Source of the DNA: Bacteroidota bacterium
Lineage (GTDB): Bacteria; Bacteroidota; Bacteroidia; Chitinophagales; Saprospiraceae
Length of the DNA stretch: 64,000 nucleotides
Assembly: GCA_016124585.1 (NCBI GenBank)
Contig: WGNL01000006.1
Coordinates: forward strand, 124,001 to 188,000
Direction: 5' to 3'
How positions within the stretch are numbered: the first letter of the stretch is position 1; every line of letters starts with the position of its first letter. Under the pieces are notes generated by a model that saw only the letters and a program-made list of their open reading frames with translations, did not search any database and was not told the origin of the DNA. Both the position numbers and the translations under genes were made by a program. Positions 43,928-51,979 of the stretch are shown one piece after another.

Positions 43928-44509
43928 TTACTTCGTCACCAAGTTCACCTGAAGGTCGAAGTCGTCGTAGATAGTCTTGTCGCCGAGGCCGTCGAAGAAG
44001 GAGCCAGAGCCGTACTTCACGTCGAACTCAGAGCGGTCAATTGTGATTTTGCCAGTAGCCGTTGGCTTGCCGTTGGTATTGGCCACATTTGCCAGAAACT
44101 TAACTTCTTTTGTAGTCTCTTTGATGGTCAAGTTACCGATGATTTTGTAGTTGCCCTTTGTGTCTTGTGGCAGCGCACGGGTGATGACAAACTTAGCTGT
44201 TGGGTGATTGGCAACGCCAAAAAAATCGTCAGATTTCAAGTGACCAATCAATTTACCAGCCATGTCGCCTTGAAGGTCAGTGCTAGTGATGCTGTTCATG
44301 TCGATGTCAAAAGAGCCGCCTTTAAGGATGCCGTCCTGCATTTGTAGGGAACCGCTCTTAATTTTTACGTTGCCGGTGTGCTCGCCAGTTACTTTGTAAC
44401 CTTTCCACACGATGTTGCTGGCATTGGTATCCACACTATGGTCAGTGATGGCTGTCGTGAAAGCGAAGGTGGCAATTGCCATGATTGAAAGAAAAAAGAA
44501 ATTTTTCAT
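43928..44509 (-). CDS. Exported YceI-family lipid-binding protein
   Basis: 193 residues. Signal peptide MKNFFFLSIMAIATFAFTTA, then a lipocalin-like YceI barrel: TDLQGDMAGKLIGHLKSDDF, ANHPTAKFVITRA and NLTIKETTKEVKF. YceI proteins bind isoprenoid-type lipids in the periplasm. Start at 44509. It follows a second YceI gene on the same strand, from which it is separated by a palindromic repeat. The two may be specialised copies, one exported and one not. Confidence 0.92.
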   Translation of the reverse strand: MKNFFFLSIMAIATFAFTTAITDHSVDTNASNIVWKGYKVTGEHTGNVKIKSGSLQMQDGILKGGSFDIDMNSITSTDLQGDMAGKLIGHLKSDDFFGVANHPTAKFVITRALPQDTKGNYKIIGNLTIKETTKEVKFLANVANTNGKPTATGKITIDRSEFDVKYGSGSFFDGLGDKTIYDDFDLQVNLVTK

Positions 44510-44547
44510 GTTTAAATTAAAATGGTGAATTATTAAAATTGTCATTG

Positions 44548-44630
44548 GTCATTTGCTTTGCGTCATTAATCATGTTATGAATGACCTAATGACTATTGAC
44601 AGCGAAGCGAAATGACGCAAAGCAGATGAC
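44548..44630. repeat. Palindromic repeat between the two YceI genes
   Basis: 20-base arms 44548-44567 and 44611-44630 (GTCATTTGCTTTGCGTCATT and its complement with one mismatch). Degenerate heptamers (ATTGGTC, ATTAATC) fill part of the space. The right arm ends on the last base of the stop codon of the upstream gene. Confidence 0.8.
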
Positions 44631-45166
44631 TAGTTTTGCTTTATAAACTGCACCTCACATTCGATATGCACCTCGTCGCTCACGAGCACACCGCCTGTTT
44701 CGAGCGCAGCGTTCCAAATGAGGCCATAGTCCTTTCGGTTGACGACACCCGTGATAGAAAAGCCCGCTTTTTCATTGCCCCAAGGGTCTTTGCCAATACC
44801 GCCAAACTCGACGCTGAGCGATACTTCCCTTGTCACACCTCGGATAGTCAGGTTGCCGGCAAGCCGGTAATTTTCAGGGTCGAAACGGCAGCAAGAGCCG
44901 CCCACGAAAGCGATGGTTGGGTGGTTTTCGACATCAAAAAAATCGGCGCTGCGCAAATGGGCGTCCCGGTCTGCTTGGTTGGTGGTGACGCTGGCGGCGT
45001 CAATTTTTACCTCAACTTCCGCCTTCCGGAAATCCTCCCCATCGGAGAGCACAGTGGCTTCAACTCCTTTGAAACTGCCCTTTACCTTGGCAATCATCAT
45101 GTGGCGGACGGTAAAATTGATTTCGCTATGTGCCGGGTCTAAAACCCATTTTGTCGTATTGGCCAT
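44630..45166 (-). CDS. YceI-family protein (no signal peptide)
   Basis: 178 residues. It begins MANTTKWVLDPAHSEINFTV, the usual start of the YceI barrel without a leader. It contains HLRSADFFDVENHPTIAF, NLTIRGVTREVSLSVEFGG and KDYGLIWNAALETGGVLVSD. It therefore probably acts in the cytoplasm. Length and motifs are complete. Its start lies about 190 bases from the Crp/Fnr gene upstream on the same strand. Confidence 0.92.
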   Translation of the reverse strand: MANTTKWVLDPAHSEINFTVRHMMIAKVKGSFKGVEATVLSDGEDFRKAEVEVKIDAASVTTNQADRDAHLRSADFFDVENHPTIAFVGGSCCRFDPENYRLAGNLTIRGVTREVSLSVEFGGIGKDPWGNEKAGFSITGVVNRKDYGLIWNAALETGGVLVSDEVHIECEVQFIKQN

Positions 45167-45320
45167 GGCCTATTTTGATTTTGCTGGCGCAAAGATGGGG
45201 GCACAACGAGGAGAGCACCATTCACATAGGTTAACTTCGTTCAGGATTGATTTCTTGGAATAATTTGGAAAACAAACTGGCCTTATAAAACCATGGTTTA
45301 ATGAAAAGCAATCTTACTCA

Positions 45321-45355
45321 ATTCACCATTCATCATTTATCATTCACCATTAATC
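45321..45355. repeat. Five heptamers abutting the Crp/Fnr stop codon
   Basis: ATTCACC, ATTCATC, ATTTATC, ATTCACC and ATTAATC in uninterrupted tandem. The next base begins the stop codon of the minus-strand Crp/Fnr gene. Confidence 0.85.
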
Positions 45356-45934
45356 TCAGCGGCGCTCAGCCATCTGTTTTCTGATGCGGCTGAGCGATTG
45401 TGGTTTCACACCGAGGTAAGAAGCAATGAGGAATTGCGGTACCCGCAACACGATGTCTGGATTCTTATCCACCAACTCCAAATAACGGGACTCCGTGTCG
45501 GCGCTGTAGCTGCGGGCGATGCGATACTGGGCGGCGGCGTAAGCGTTTTGAGCAAGGATGCGGAAGAAGCGCTCGATCTTGTGAAGCCTGTCGCAGGCTT
45601 CGGCGATGGCCGATTTTTCGAAGACAATCAACTCGCAAGGCTCCAAAGTTTCAATGGTAAAAAGGGCGGGCTGGTCCATGTGGAAGCTGTACATATCCGA
45701 AATCCAGTGCCCCTCGAAGGCCAACTGCACCACGTGGGCATTGCCCACATCATCGGTGAGGAAGGAGTGGAGCGCCCCTTTTTGCACAAAATAAAGCTTG
45801 CTGCAACGGTCGCCAGCATGGATGAGCACTTCTTTGGGTGCCACCGATTTGTTGCGCAGCAACGATGAAAAATAGTCAAACTCCTCATCGGTGAGCGCTT
45901 TTCCAATCTTCGATTCAATATGCTGGCGAATCAT
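45356..45934 (-). CDS. Crp/Fnr-family regulator A
   Basis: 192 residues. A cyclic-nucleotide-binding-like beta-roll (about 15-115, with LIHAGDRCSKLYFVQKGALH) and a C-terminal helix-turn-helix (FLIASYLGVKPQSLSRIRKQ). The HTH lacks the RE pair that reads TGTGA in E. coli CRP. The sensor pocket lacks an obvious cAMP site. The frame continues upstream only through a TTG codon, so the ATG at 45934 is used. Confidence 0.88.
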   Translation of the reverse strand: MIRQHIESKIGKALTDEEFDYFSSLLRNKSVAPKEVLIHAGDRCSKLYFVQKGALHSFLTDDVGNAHVVQLAFEGHWISDMYSFHMDQPALFTIETLEPCELIVFEKSAIAEACDRLHKIERFFRILAQNAYAAAQYRIARSYSADTESRYLELVDKNPDIVLRVPQFLIASYLGVKPQSLSRIRKQMAERR

Positions 45935-46090
45935 ACGGTTCTTGATTTTCGGCAAAGAGACAAGTTTTTGGGTGAAAATGTTTAGCTATAAAATCGTTCT
46001 GACCGAAAAACACAACTTTTCACCATTTCCGAAAGTTTCCTTTGCTTCGGAGGGCGCAATTTTGCCTTTGAAAAGCAAATCACCCGGCTA

Positions 46091-46978
46091 ATGATTAGAA
46101 TCGTACCACAGCAATTTTACGAAAACCCCGACATCAAAAAAATCTTCGTGGATGGCCTCTCTTGCGTCATTCACAAGCGGCTGGACGAGCCGACTTATGG
46201 CAAGGAGGGCTTCGTTTCCACGCATGTCATAACGTATGTTCGTCAGGGTGTGCTGCGGGTCGAAAATGACGAGGGTTTGCACGTGGAAGTGACACCGGGT
46301 AAAATGGTTTTCATGCCCAAGGGCCTATACACCATTTCCGACATCATGCCCAAGGGCGGGCACTTCGATGCCATGATGTTTTTCATCGAGCCGGAGGTCA
46401 TCCAGCAGTTTTTGGAGTCGCTGAACTATACTTGCAGCAAGGAAAAAAGCATCTCGAATATCCTCATCGAAGGCAATGAGCAGACCCGCTTTTTTGCGGA
46501 TTCGCTGCTGCAACTCTACACCGACATTGAGCGCCCGAACCGCCAACTGACCAAAATGAAATTGTTCGAACTACTGCACCTTATCCACCATTCTTATGAG
46601 GATAAAAACTGCTTCGCAATGGCGCTTTCGACATTAAATAATAAGGAGAAAAAGAGCCTACGGGAGTTCATGCAGGCCAATTTCCACAAGTCGCTGAGTA
46701 TTGAGGACTATGCTTATTTGACGGGGCGCAGCATCTCCACTTTTACCCGTGATTTTAAGTCAAAATTCGACGGAGTCGCCCCTAAACAATGGCTCATCGA
46801 GCAGCGCTTGGAGAAGGCTCGACAACTCCTAGTCAAGAACCATATTAACAGTATTACCGACGTGGCCTGGGAATCGGGCTACGAGAACATACCACATTTT
46901 ATCAAGGAATTTCACAAGCGCTACGGCATCACGCCTAAGCAGTTTTTGATTGAAAACAGGCAGGGAGCGTTTGTGTAG
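46091..46978 (+). CDS. AraC-family regulator A
   Basis: 295 residues. An N-terminal cupin-like sensor (about 1-165, with FVSTHVITYVRQGVLRVEND) and a C-terminal double HTH (about 190-290). Helices: SIEDYAYLTGRSISTFTRDF and SITDVAWESGYENIPHFIKE, ending FHKRYGITPKQFL. It is followed by a palindromic repeat and then an SDR gene in the same direction, so the SDR is the likely target. Confidence 0.92.
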   Translation: MIRIVPQQFYENPDIKKIFVDGLSCVIHKRLDEPTYGKEGFVSTHVITYVRQGVLRVENDEGLHVEVTPGKMVFMPKGLYTISDIMPKGGHFDAMMFFIEPEVIQQFLESLNYTCSKEKSISNILIEGNEQTRFFADSLLQLYTDIERPNRQLTKMKLFELLHLIHHSYEDKNCFAMALSTLNNKEKKSLREFMQANFHKSLSIEDYAYLTGRSISTFTRDFKSKFDGVAPKQWLIEQRLEKARQLLVKNHINSITDVAWESGYENIPHFIKEFHKRYGITPKQFLIENRQGAFV

Positions 46979-46987
46979 CGTAGCGAA

Positions 46988-47068
46988 GGATTGGAAAGCC
47001 CGATAGGGATTTCTAAGCCTGAATTGCAATAAAACCGGGCTTAGAAATCCCTGTGGGCTTTCCAATCC
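46988..47068. repeat. Long palindromic repeat, copy 2
   Basis: Outer arms GGATTGGAAAGCC / GGCTTTCCAATCC and inner GGGATTTCTAAGCC / GGGCTTAGAAATCCC, nearly perfect over 81 bases. It lies between the AraC stop (46978) and the SDR start (47089). Confidence 0.9.
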
Positions 47069-47088
47069 CTAAACATCAACAAAAAATT

Positions 47089-47844
47089 ATGACCAAAATC
47101 GCAATCATCACCGGCGGCAGCCGGGGCCTCGGAAAAGACATGGCACTTGCCGTTGCTCGCAAAGGCCTGGATGTCATCATCACCTACAACACACAACCCG
47201 AAGCAGCAAATGAAGTCGTCGCTGAAATCGAATCGCTCGGCCAAAAAGCGGCAGCACTTCCCATCAACCTGTTGAAAATCAGCGGGATAGATGCATTCGT
47301 AGCTGCGCTCTCAGAAACTTTGGCTTCCAAATATGAGGGCCGCAAACCCGATTACCTCGTGAACAACGCAGGCATGGGCGGCAACATCTTCATGTCCACG
47401 GCCACGGAAGAGCAGTTCGATGAGTTCCTCAACGTACACTTCAAGGGCGTCTATTTCCTCACACAAAAACTGTTGCCCCTGATGAACGATGGTGGCGGTA
47501 TTATCAACATCTCGACGGGAACGACCCGTTTCGTGAACCCCGGTTACTCGCTGTATGCCAGCATGAAAGGTGCCATTGAAGTGCTGACCCGCTACATCGC
47601 CAAGGAGTACGGTATCCGTGGCATCCGTGCCAATGTGGTAGCACCCGGCCCCATCGAAACGGACTTCAACAACGCCGCTATCCGCAGCAATCCAGCCTTG
47701 AAAGAGCGCCTCGCAAGTTTAACTCCACTTGGTCGGGTCGGCAACGCCGATGATGTGGGCGGCGTGGTAGCTTTCCTTTGCACCGATGACGCCAAGTGGG
47801 TAAACGGGCAGCGGATTGAGGTGTCTGGTGGGATAAATATTTAA
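47089..47844 (+). CDS. Short-chain dehydrogenase/reductase 1
   Basis: 251 residues of the classical SDR fold. The cofactor loop is TGGSRGLG, with N/T residues after strand 2 that favour NADP(H). VNNAGMGG, then the catalytic Ser in INISTGT and YASMK with the catalytic Tyr and Lys. C-terminal AKWVNGQRIEVSGGINI is standard. The substrate is unknown. Start at 47089; a further 12 codons upstream would read through the palindrome. Confidence 0.92.
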   Translation: MTKIAIITGGSRGLGKDMALAVARKGLDVIITYNTQPEAANEVVAEIESLGQKAAALPINLLKISGIDAFVAALSETLASKYEGRKPDYLVNNAGMGGNIFMSTATEEQFDEFLNVHFKGVYFLTQKLLPLMNDGGGIINISTGTTRFVNPGYSLYASMKGAIEVLTRYIAKEYGIRGIRANVVAPGPIETDFNNAAIRSNPALKERLASLTPLGRVGNADDVGGVVAFLCTDDAKWVNGQRIEVSGGINI

Positions 47845-47963
47845 CCAAGATTTACTTGCTGACCGAAAAACAATACTTCCGGTTTTAATCGAAAATTCCG
47901 GTTTTTCAATGCCCGCATCTTTGTCCCATCATTGATTTTCTAACCAAAAAAAGGATTTTCATC

Positions 47964-48716
47964 ATGGGTAAATTAACGGGTAAGACCGCCCTCATCACGG
48001 GCGGCAACAGCGGTATTGGCTTTGCTACCGCAAAACTGTTTTTGAAAGAAGGTGCAAAGGTCATCATTACGGGTCGCAATCAGCAGGCAGTTGATGAGGC
48101 AGTGAAAAACCTCGGGGCAGGTGCACATGGTCTCATATCGGATGCAGGAAACATGGCGCAGGTGAACGAGCTTCCGCAAAAACTGGCAACCATCGCCCCG
48201 AAGTTGGATGTACTTTTCGTAAATGCAGGCGTGGGCCTTTTCGCTCCGTTCGAGCAGACGACCGAGGAGGTCTTCGACTCCAACCTCGACATCAATTTCA
48301 AGGGCGCATTTTTTACTGTGCAAAAACTGCTGCCACTGCTGACCGACGGTGCTTCGGTCATCCTGAACACTACGATTTTGGTACACAGCGGTATGGCAAC
48401 GGCCAGTGCCTACTCGGCTTCAAAAGGGGCGTTGCTCTCGCTCGGTAAGACGCTGGCAATTGAACTGGCTGACCGCCGCATTCGAGTAAACTGCATCGCA
48501 CCGGGGCCAATCGCCACGCCGATTTACGCTAAAATGGGCATGCCGGAGGAGGTCTTGAACGAATTCGCCGCAGGCGTACAGGCAAAGGTGCCGCTCAAGG
48601 AATTTGGGCAGCCGGAGCACATCGCCAACACGGCGCTGTTCCTCGCTTCCGATGACAGCGCCTACGTCACCGGGGCCGAAATTTCGGTGGACGGTGGCAA
48701 GAGCATGGCGTTTTAA
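47964..48716 (+). CDS. Short-chain dehydrogenase/reductase 2
   Basis: 250 residues. TGGNSGIGFATAK cofactor loop, FVNAGVGLF, catalytic Ser near VILNTTILVHSG, and YSASKGALLSLGKTLAIE. GRNQQAVDE after the second strand suggests NADP(H). The GCATCTTTG 44 bases upstream resembles a -7 box, so it may be transcribed apart from SDR 1. Substrate unknown. A terminator follows. Confidence 0.92.
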   Translation: MGKLTGKTALITGGNSGIGFATAKLFLKEGAKVIITGRNQQAVDEAVKNLGAGAHGLISDAGNMAQVNELPQKLATIAPKLDVLFVNAGVGLFAPFEQTTEEVFDSNLDINFKGAFFTVQKLLPLLTDGASVILNTTILVHSGMATASAYSASKGALLSLGKTLAIELADRRIRVNCIAPGPIATPIYAKMGMPEEVLNEFAAGVQAKVPLKEFGQPEHIANTALFLASDDSAYVTGAEISVDGGKSMAF

Positions 48717-48738
48717 TTGCTTGATTGTATGAAAATGG

Positions 48739-48774
48739 AAACCGCAGGCGGCCTTAGTCACCTGCGGTTTTTTT
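48739..48774 (+). terminator. Terminator after SDR 2
   Basis: Stem AAACCGCAGG / CCTGCGGTTT with a 12-base loop and a continued T run. Confidence 0.88.
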
Positions 48775-48798
48775 AAATAATTTGAAGGTGTAAAAACC

Positions 48799-49788
48799 TC
48801 ATTTTATTTTCACCTTTCCCACTCCCTCCTTTGTCAGCACCACTGGTTTTATAATCCCTTTTTCATCGAAATACATCCGCTCGATGCAGGTTTGGCGGGA
48901 GTTTCCGTCGGTTTCTGAGAGCGGGCGGCGATGGTAGAAAATATACCATTCATCCGTGCCGGGGAGTTGGATGACGGAGTGATGGCCAGCACCGTTGGCG
49001 ATATGGGCGTCCTGTTGCAGGATTTTTCCGACCCGCTGAAAGGGGCCGAAGGGCGAGTCGGACACGGCGTAGGCCACACTGTAATCGGGGCCGGTCCACC
49101 CGCCTTCCGACCACATGAAATAGTATTTGCCGTTGCGGATGAACATGAACGAGCCTTCCACATAGCCTTCCGGCGTTATTTCCTTGAAAACAGTGCCATC
49201 GGGAAAGGGTGTGAATCCCGTGAAGTCCGGTTTCAGTTTCGCAATATTGCAATGCCGCCAGCCGCCGTAGATGAGGTAGTGCTGTCCGTCCTTGTCCTTG
49301 AAAACAAACTGGTCAATGGGTTGAGCGCCATTGTGAAATTTGTCCACCAACGGATGACCGAGGTAGTCACGATAAGGGCCACCGGGGTTGTCTGCCACGG
49401 CCACACCGATACCGCCATATTCCGAGTCGCTCTGGATGTCATTTGCCCCGAAGAAAAAATAGTATTTGCCGTCCTTTTCCATGCAGGAAGGTGCCCACAT
49501 CGCCCGCTTTGCCCATTTTACCGCCGCTGAGTCGAGGATATGCGAGTGCTTCGTCCAGTTGACCAAATCGGTGGAAGAGAATGCATCGAAATAGACCTGT
49601 TTGTCGTACTTGTCGCTGTAGGTAGGGAACACCCAAACCGTTTTTTCGAAAATACGTGCCTCCGGGTCGGCGTACCAGCCGGGGAAAATGGGGTTGCCAG
49701 AGGTGGTTTTTTGCATGGATTTTTTAGAACTGGCGCAACTAAGGCAGACGAGACAGGCAAGGACGGCAGCGAGATACTTGGGCATCAT
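48799..49788 (-). CDS. Glycoside hydrolase family 43-type lipoprotein
   Basis: 329-residue lipoprotein (MMPKYLAAVLACLVCLSC, lipobox CLSC). The five-blade beta-propeller of GH43 is suggested by NPIFPGWYADPEARIF (catalytic base Asp), then MWAPSCMEKDGKYYFFFGAN and YVEGSFMFIRNGKYYFMWSE, which carries the acid Glu. It acts on arabinose- or xylose-containing glycans by family. The start at 49788 is used; upstream frame residues before the signal are not plausible. It converges on SDR 2. Confidence 0.9.
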   Translation of the reverse strand: MMPKYLAAVLACLVCLSCASSKKSMQKTTSGNPIFPGWYADPEARIFEKTVWVFPTYSDKYDKQVYFDAFSSTDLVNWTKHSHILDSAAVKWAKRAMWAPSCMEKDGKYYFFFGANDIQSDSEYGGIGVAVADNPGGPYRDYLGHPLVDKFHNGAQPIDQFVFKDKDGQHYLIYGGWRHCNIAKLKPDFTGFTPFPDGTVFKEITPEGYVEGSFMFIRNGKYYFMWSEGGWTGPDYSVAYAVSDSPFGPFQRVGKILQQDAHIANGAGHHSVIQLPGTDEWYIFYHRRPLSETDGNSRQTCIERMYFDEKGIIKPVVLTKEGVGKVKIK

Positions 49789-49837
49789 GATTTTGTTTTG
49801 GGCGAAGGTATTCATAGGTTTTTTCACCCAAAGAAAA

Positions 49838-49866
49838 AATGCAGGTAATTTCTGGTTACCTGCATT
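49838..49866 (-). terminator. Terminator after the gene at 49891
   Basis: Stem AATGCAGGTAA / TTACCTGCATT, 7-base loop. On the minus strand it is followed by a T run, so it ends the transcript of the small membrane protein. Confidence 0.8.
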
Positions 49867-49890
49867 ACCCAAAATATCATCGGCTTTTTG

Positions 49891-50244
49891 TCACGCTACA
49901 TGCCCCGCTTCCTTGCGTTTCAACCATTTGCACAGTAAACCAATCACCAATCCCATCGCGATGCTGGCCACCACCAACGGCACGAAATGCTCCGGCTTGC
50001 CCTGCATCACCGACTCAGCAATGTACCAAGGCGAAGTCAAAAAGACGGTAAAAAGGATGGAACCCAATATCTGCGGAAGCCGCAAATCCACGAGGTAATT
50101 GGCCACGCCACAAGTGAACCAATAAAGCGAAACCTGTAGTAACAGCCAACCACTGGCCGTTGGCTCAAAGCTGTAAACAAGGAGGAATTCGAGGATGGCC
50201 GGGACGATGCCGACCAATGCTGCATAACTTAATTTTTTGCTCAT
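49891..50244 (-). CDS. Small four-helix membrane protein
   Basis: 117 residues with four predicted membrane helices (about 8-24, 32-52, 57-76 and 86-105) and a basic C-terminus (CKWLKRKEAGHVA). No family recognised. It lies 68 bases downstream of Crp/Fnr B, with TGTGACAA half-site text in between, so it is a likely member of that regulator's unit. Confidence 0.72.
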   Translation of the reverse strand: MSKKLSYAALVGIVPAILEFLLVYSFEPTASGWLLLQVSLYWFTCGVANYLVDLRLPQILGSILFTVFLTSPWYIAESVMQGKPEHFVPLVVASIAMGLVIGLLCKWLKRKEAGHVA

Positions 50245-50312
50245 TTTCGGTTGTTTTTAAAATGTTTTTCAGGTTTGACAACCGAAAAGGAGGATGTGAC
50301 AACAGGGAGAAA

Positions 50313-50957
50313 TTATTTTTTCAAAACTACCACGCCCCTGCCGAGCGACACCCGGCCATCCCGTTCCCATTGCTTCAAGGTGCGGCTTACCACCTCCCTC
50401 GCTGTGCCGATTTCGATGGCCAGTTCCTGGTGCGTAACGGCGATTTGGCCTTGCTGGTCACGCGGGCGTTTGTCCAGTGCATCGGCCAGTTTTTCCTCTA
50501 CGGGGCGAAAGACTACGTTGTCGATGATGCTAAAAAACTCAGCAAAACGGCTGTTGAACAACTGCGCCAGAAAGTTCCGAAAGCTGCGGTAGCGATGGTT
50601 CCAGTCCCGGATTTGTTGGTCGGTGAGCGAGACGAACACCGTGCGTTCCTCGCAAATGGCCTTGAGCGAATTGACGTTGCCAAAATTATTGCTCAGGCTC
50701 GCAGTGACCGTGAGGAAACAACTCTCGCCGGGTCGGATATGGTACATCAACAGCTCCCGTCCCCGCTCGTCCACCCGTGTGACCCGAATGCAGCCGGAAA
50801 TGACCAGCGGCGTGTAGCGCACTTGGCTCTGCGCCTCCTGCCTTAGCTGGGTGCCACCGGGCAAATCCATGACCGGACACTTGGCCAGTTCCTCCAGCAA
50901 GGGTGCTTCAAAATGCTGGCGGAAATGTTGTGAAACGAGGTTTGTAGTTTGTTCCAT
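50313..50957 (-). CDS. Crp/Fnr-family regulator B
   Basis: 214 residues. Sensor roll (about 20-125, CIRVTRVDERGRELLMYHIR) and a complete HTH (THQELAIEIGTAREVVSRTL). The RE..SR of the recognition helix resembles that of E. coli CRP, which reads TGTGA, and perfect TGTGAC palindromes lie nearby at 51850-51864 and 53587-53601. The sensor contains PGESCFLTV, typical of a Cys-containing Bacteroidota subgroup. Target genes probably include the small membrane protein downstream. Confidence 0.93.
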   Translation of the reverse strand: MEQTTNLVSQHFRQHFEAPLLEELAKCPVMDLPGGTQLRQEAQSQVRYTPLVISGCIRVTRVDERGRELLMYHIRPGESCFLTVTASLSNNFGNVNSLKAICEERTVFVSLTDQQIRDWNHRYRSFRNFLAQLFNSRFAEFFSIIDNVVFRPVEEKLADALDKRPRDQQGQIAVTHQELAIEIGTAREVVSRTLKQWERDGRVSLGRGVVVLKK

Positions 50958-50978
50958 TTTGCAAAATTAGACACTTAA

Positions 50979-51062
50979 GGATTGAAAAGCCCGAAGGGAT
51001 TTTTAAGCCTAATTGACCTGAATTTCCCTTACGGCTTTCCAATCTCTTCGAGCTTAGAAATC
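50979..51062. repeat. Long palindromic repeat, copy 3 (rearranged)
   Basis: Left arm GGATTGAAAAGCCCGAAGGG and its counterpart ending GGCTTTCCAATC at 51044 are conserved. The inner arm GAGCTTAGAAATCC (51050-51063) now lies outside the outer arm, so the element looks internally rearranged. It fills the gap up to the stop of the YCII gene. Confidence 0.75.
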
Positions 51063-51066
51063 CTCG

Positions 51067-51762
51067 TCAAAGCTGTTGCACCGCCACTGCCCAAGGGCGA
51101 ATGGTCGCTTTGAAAAGTCCGGATTTGATGCCGGGGTCGTTGTTGACGAAGGTTTGCGCAGCCGTTTTATCGGTGGCGAGGATGATGTACAGCCCACGGT
51201 CCACGTTCAGGAATGGCCCACCTCGCAGCACGGTTTTCCCTTGAAATTGCTGGGAAATATAGGCCAAATGGTCGGTCAAGTCCTGTTCCCACAGTCGTTT
51301 TCCTTTTTTCCATTTGCTGCCCGGCTCGTAGTTCAGCACGAAATATTGGCGATTGCCGACCTCCACGCTATCGAGCACCTGTTCAAGCTGGATGGAAATC
51401 GGTTCTTTCTCCACTACTTTCAGGATGCCTTGTTGGATGCCGGGGTCGTCCGCACTGATGTTGTCAATTTCGGTGGCGGTAGTGACTTTTTGTAGGTAAA
51501 AACCCTTGTCTTCCTCCACCAAAAAACCCGCTGCCTTCAAAGTTCCTTGGCCAAACAGCCCGATTTGGTAGTTGAAATGGTCGCCGATGGGCTGTTCGTT
51601 GATGTGTTTTCCAGTTACCCAGTTTGCGCCAGCGCCCAGAGTCACGAGGTAATGCGTCACCGCTGGCGGCGTGACGGGTGCGGCATCGTCCGATTTTTTG
51701 CAGTTGGTCATGGAGGCAAACGCAAGCCAAGCCCCAGCGAGGAGCAATAAGAATTTGTTCAT
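51067..51762 (-). CDS. Tandem YCII-domain lipoprotein
   Basis: 231 residues. Signal peptide with Cys at MTNC (C20-22 region), then a linker (DDAAPVTPPA) and two YCII-type ferredoxin-like domains (about 36-125 and 132-231). Each contains the pattern LVTLGAGANW / VLNYEPGSKW and a DPGIQQGIL / DPGIKSGLF motif near its end. YCII proteins are small enzymes or binding proteins in catabolic pathways. An exported tandem form is unusual. A TGTGACnnnGTCACA site lies 88 bases upstream. Confidence 0.85.
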   Translation of the reverse strand: MNKFLLLLAGAWLAFASMTNCKKSDDAAPVTPPAVTHYLVTLGAGANWVTGKHINEQPIGDHFNYQIGLFGQGTLKAAGFLVEEDKGFYLQKVTTATEIDNISADDPGIQQGILKVVEKEPISIQLEQVLDSVEVGNRQYFVLNYEPGSKWKKGKRLWEQDLTDHLAYISQQFQGKTVLRGGPFLNVDRGLYIILATDKTAAQTFVNNDPGIKSGLFKATIRPWAVAVQQL

Positions 51763-51849
51763 TGAAGAAATTTTGATGTTTAAAAAAATGGAGGAATGCG
51801 CATTGCCTCTTTGTCGGTGCAAAAATCAGGTGGGGCAAGGGGCGGGGTT

Positions 51850-51864
51850 TGTGACTTAGTCACA
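51850..51864. promoter_or_regulatory. Crp/Fnr-type palindrome 1
   Basis: TGTGACTTAGTCACA, perfect 6-bp arms with a 3-base centre. It lies between the divergent YCII (minus) and SnoaL-like (plus) genes. Confidence 0.65.
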
Positions 51865-51979
51865 GAAGGGATTTTTTTTTTCTTGAAAATCCTTTAAAAA
51901 ATACCGCCCATCGAGGTGGAGATTTAAAAACTATCGCTCCAAACAAGGCGTTACTTAGCCTTGTTTTCACCAAATCCAA

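Noticed and set aside
49937-49955. CAATCACCAATC text as another heptamer array
   Set aside because: Only two units, and it lies in a natural membrane-helix codon context of the gene at 49891.
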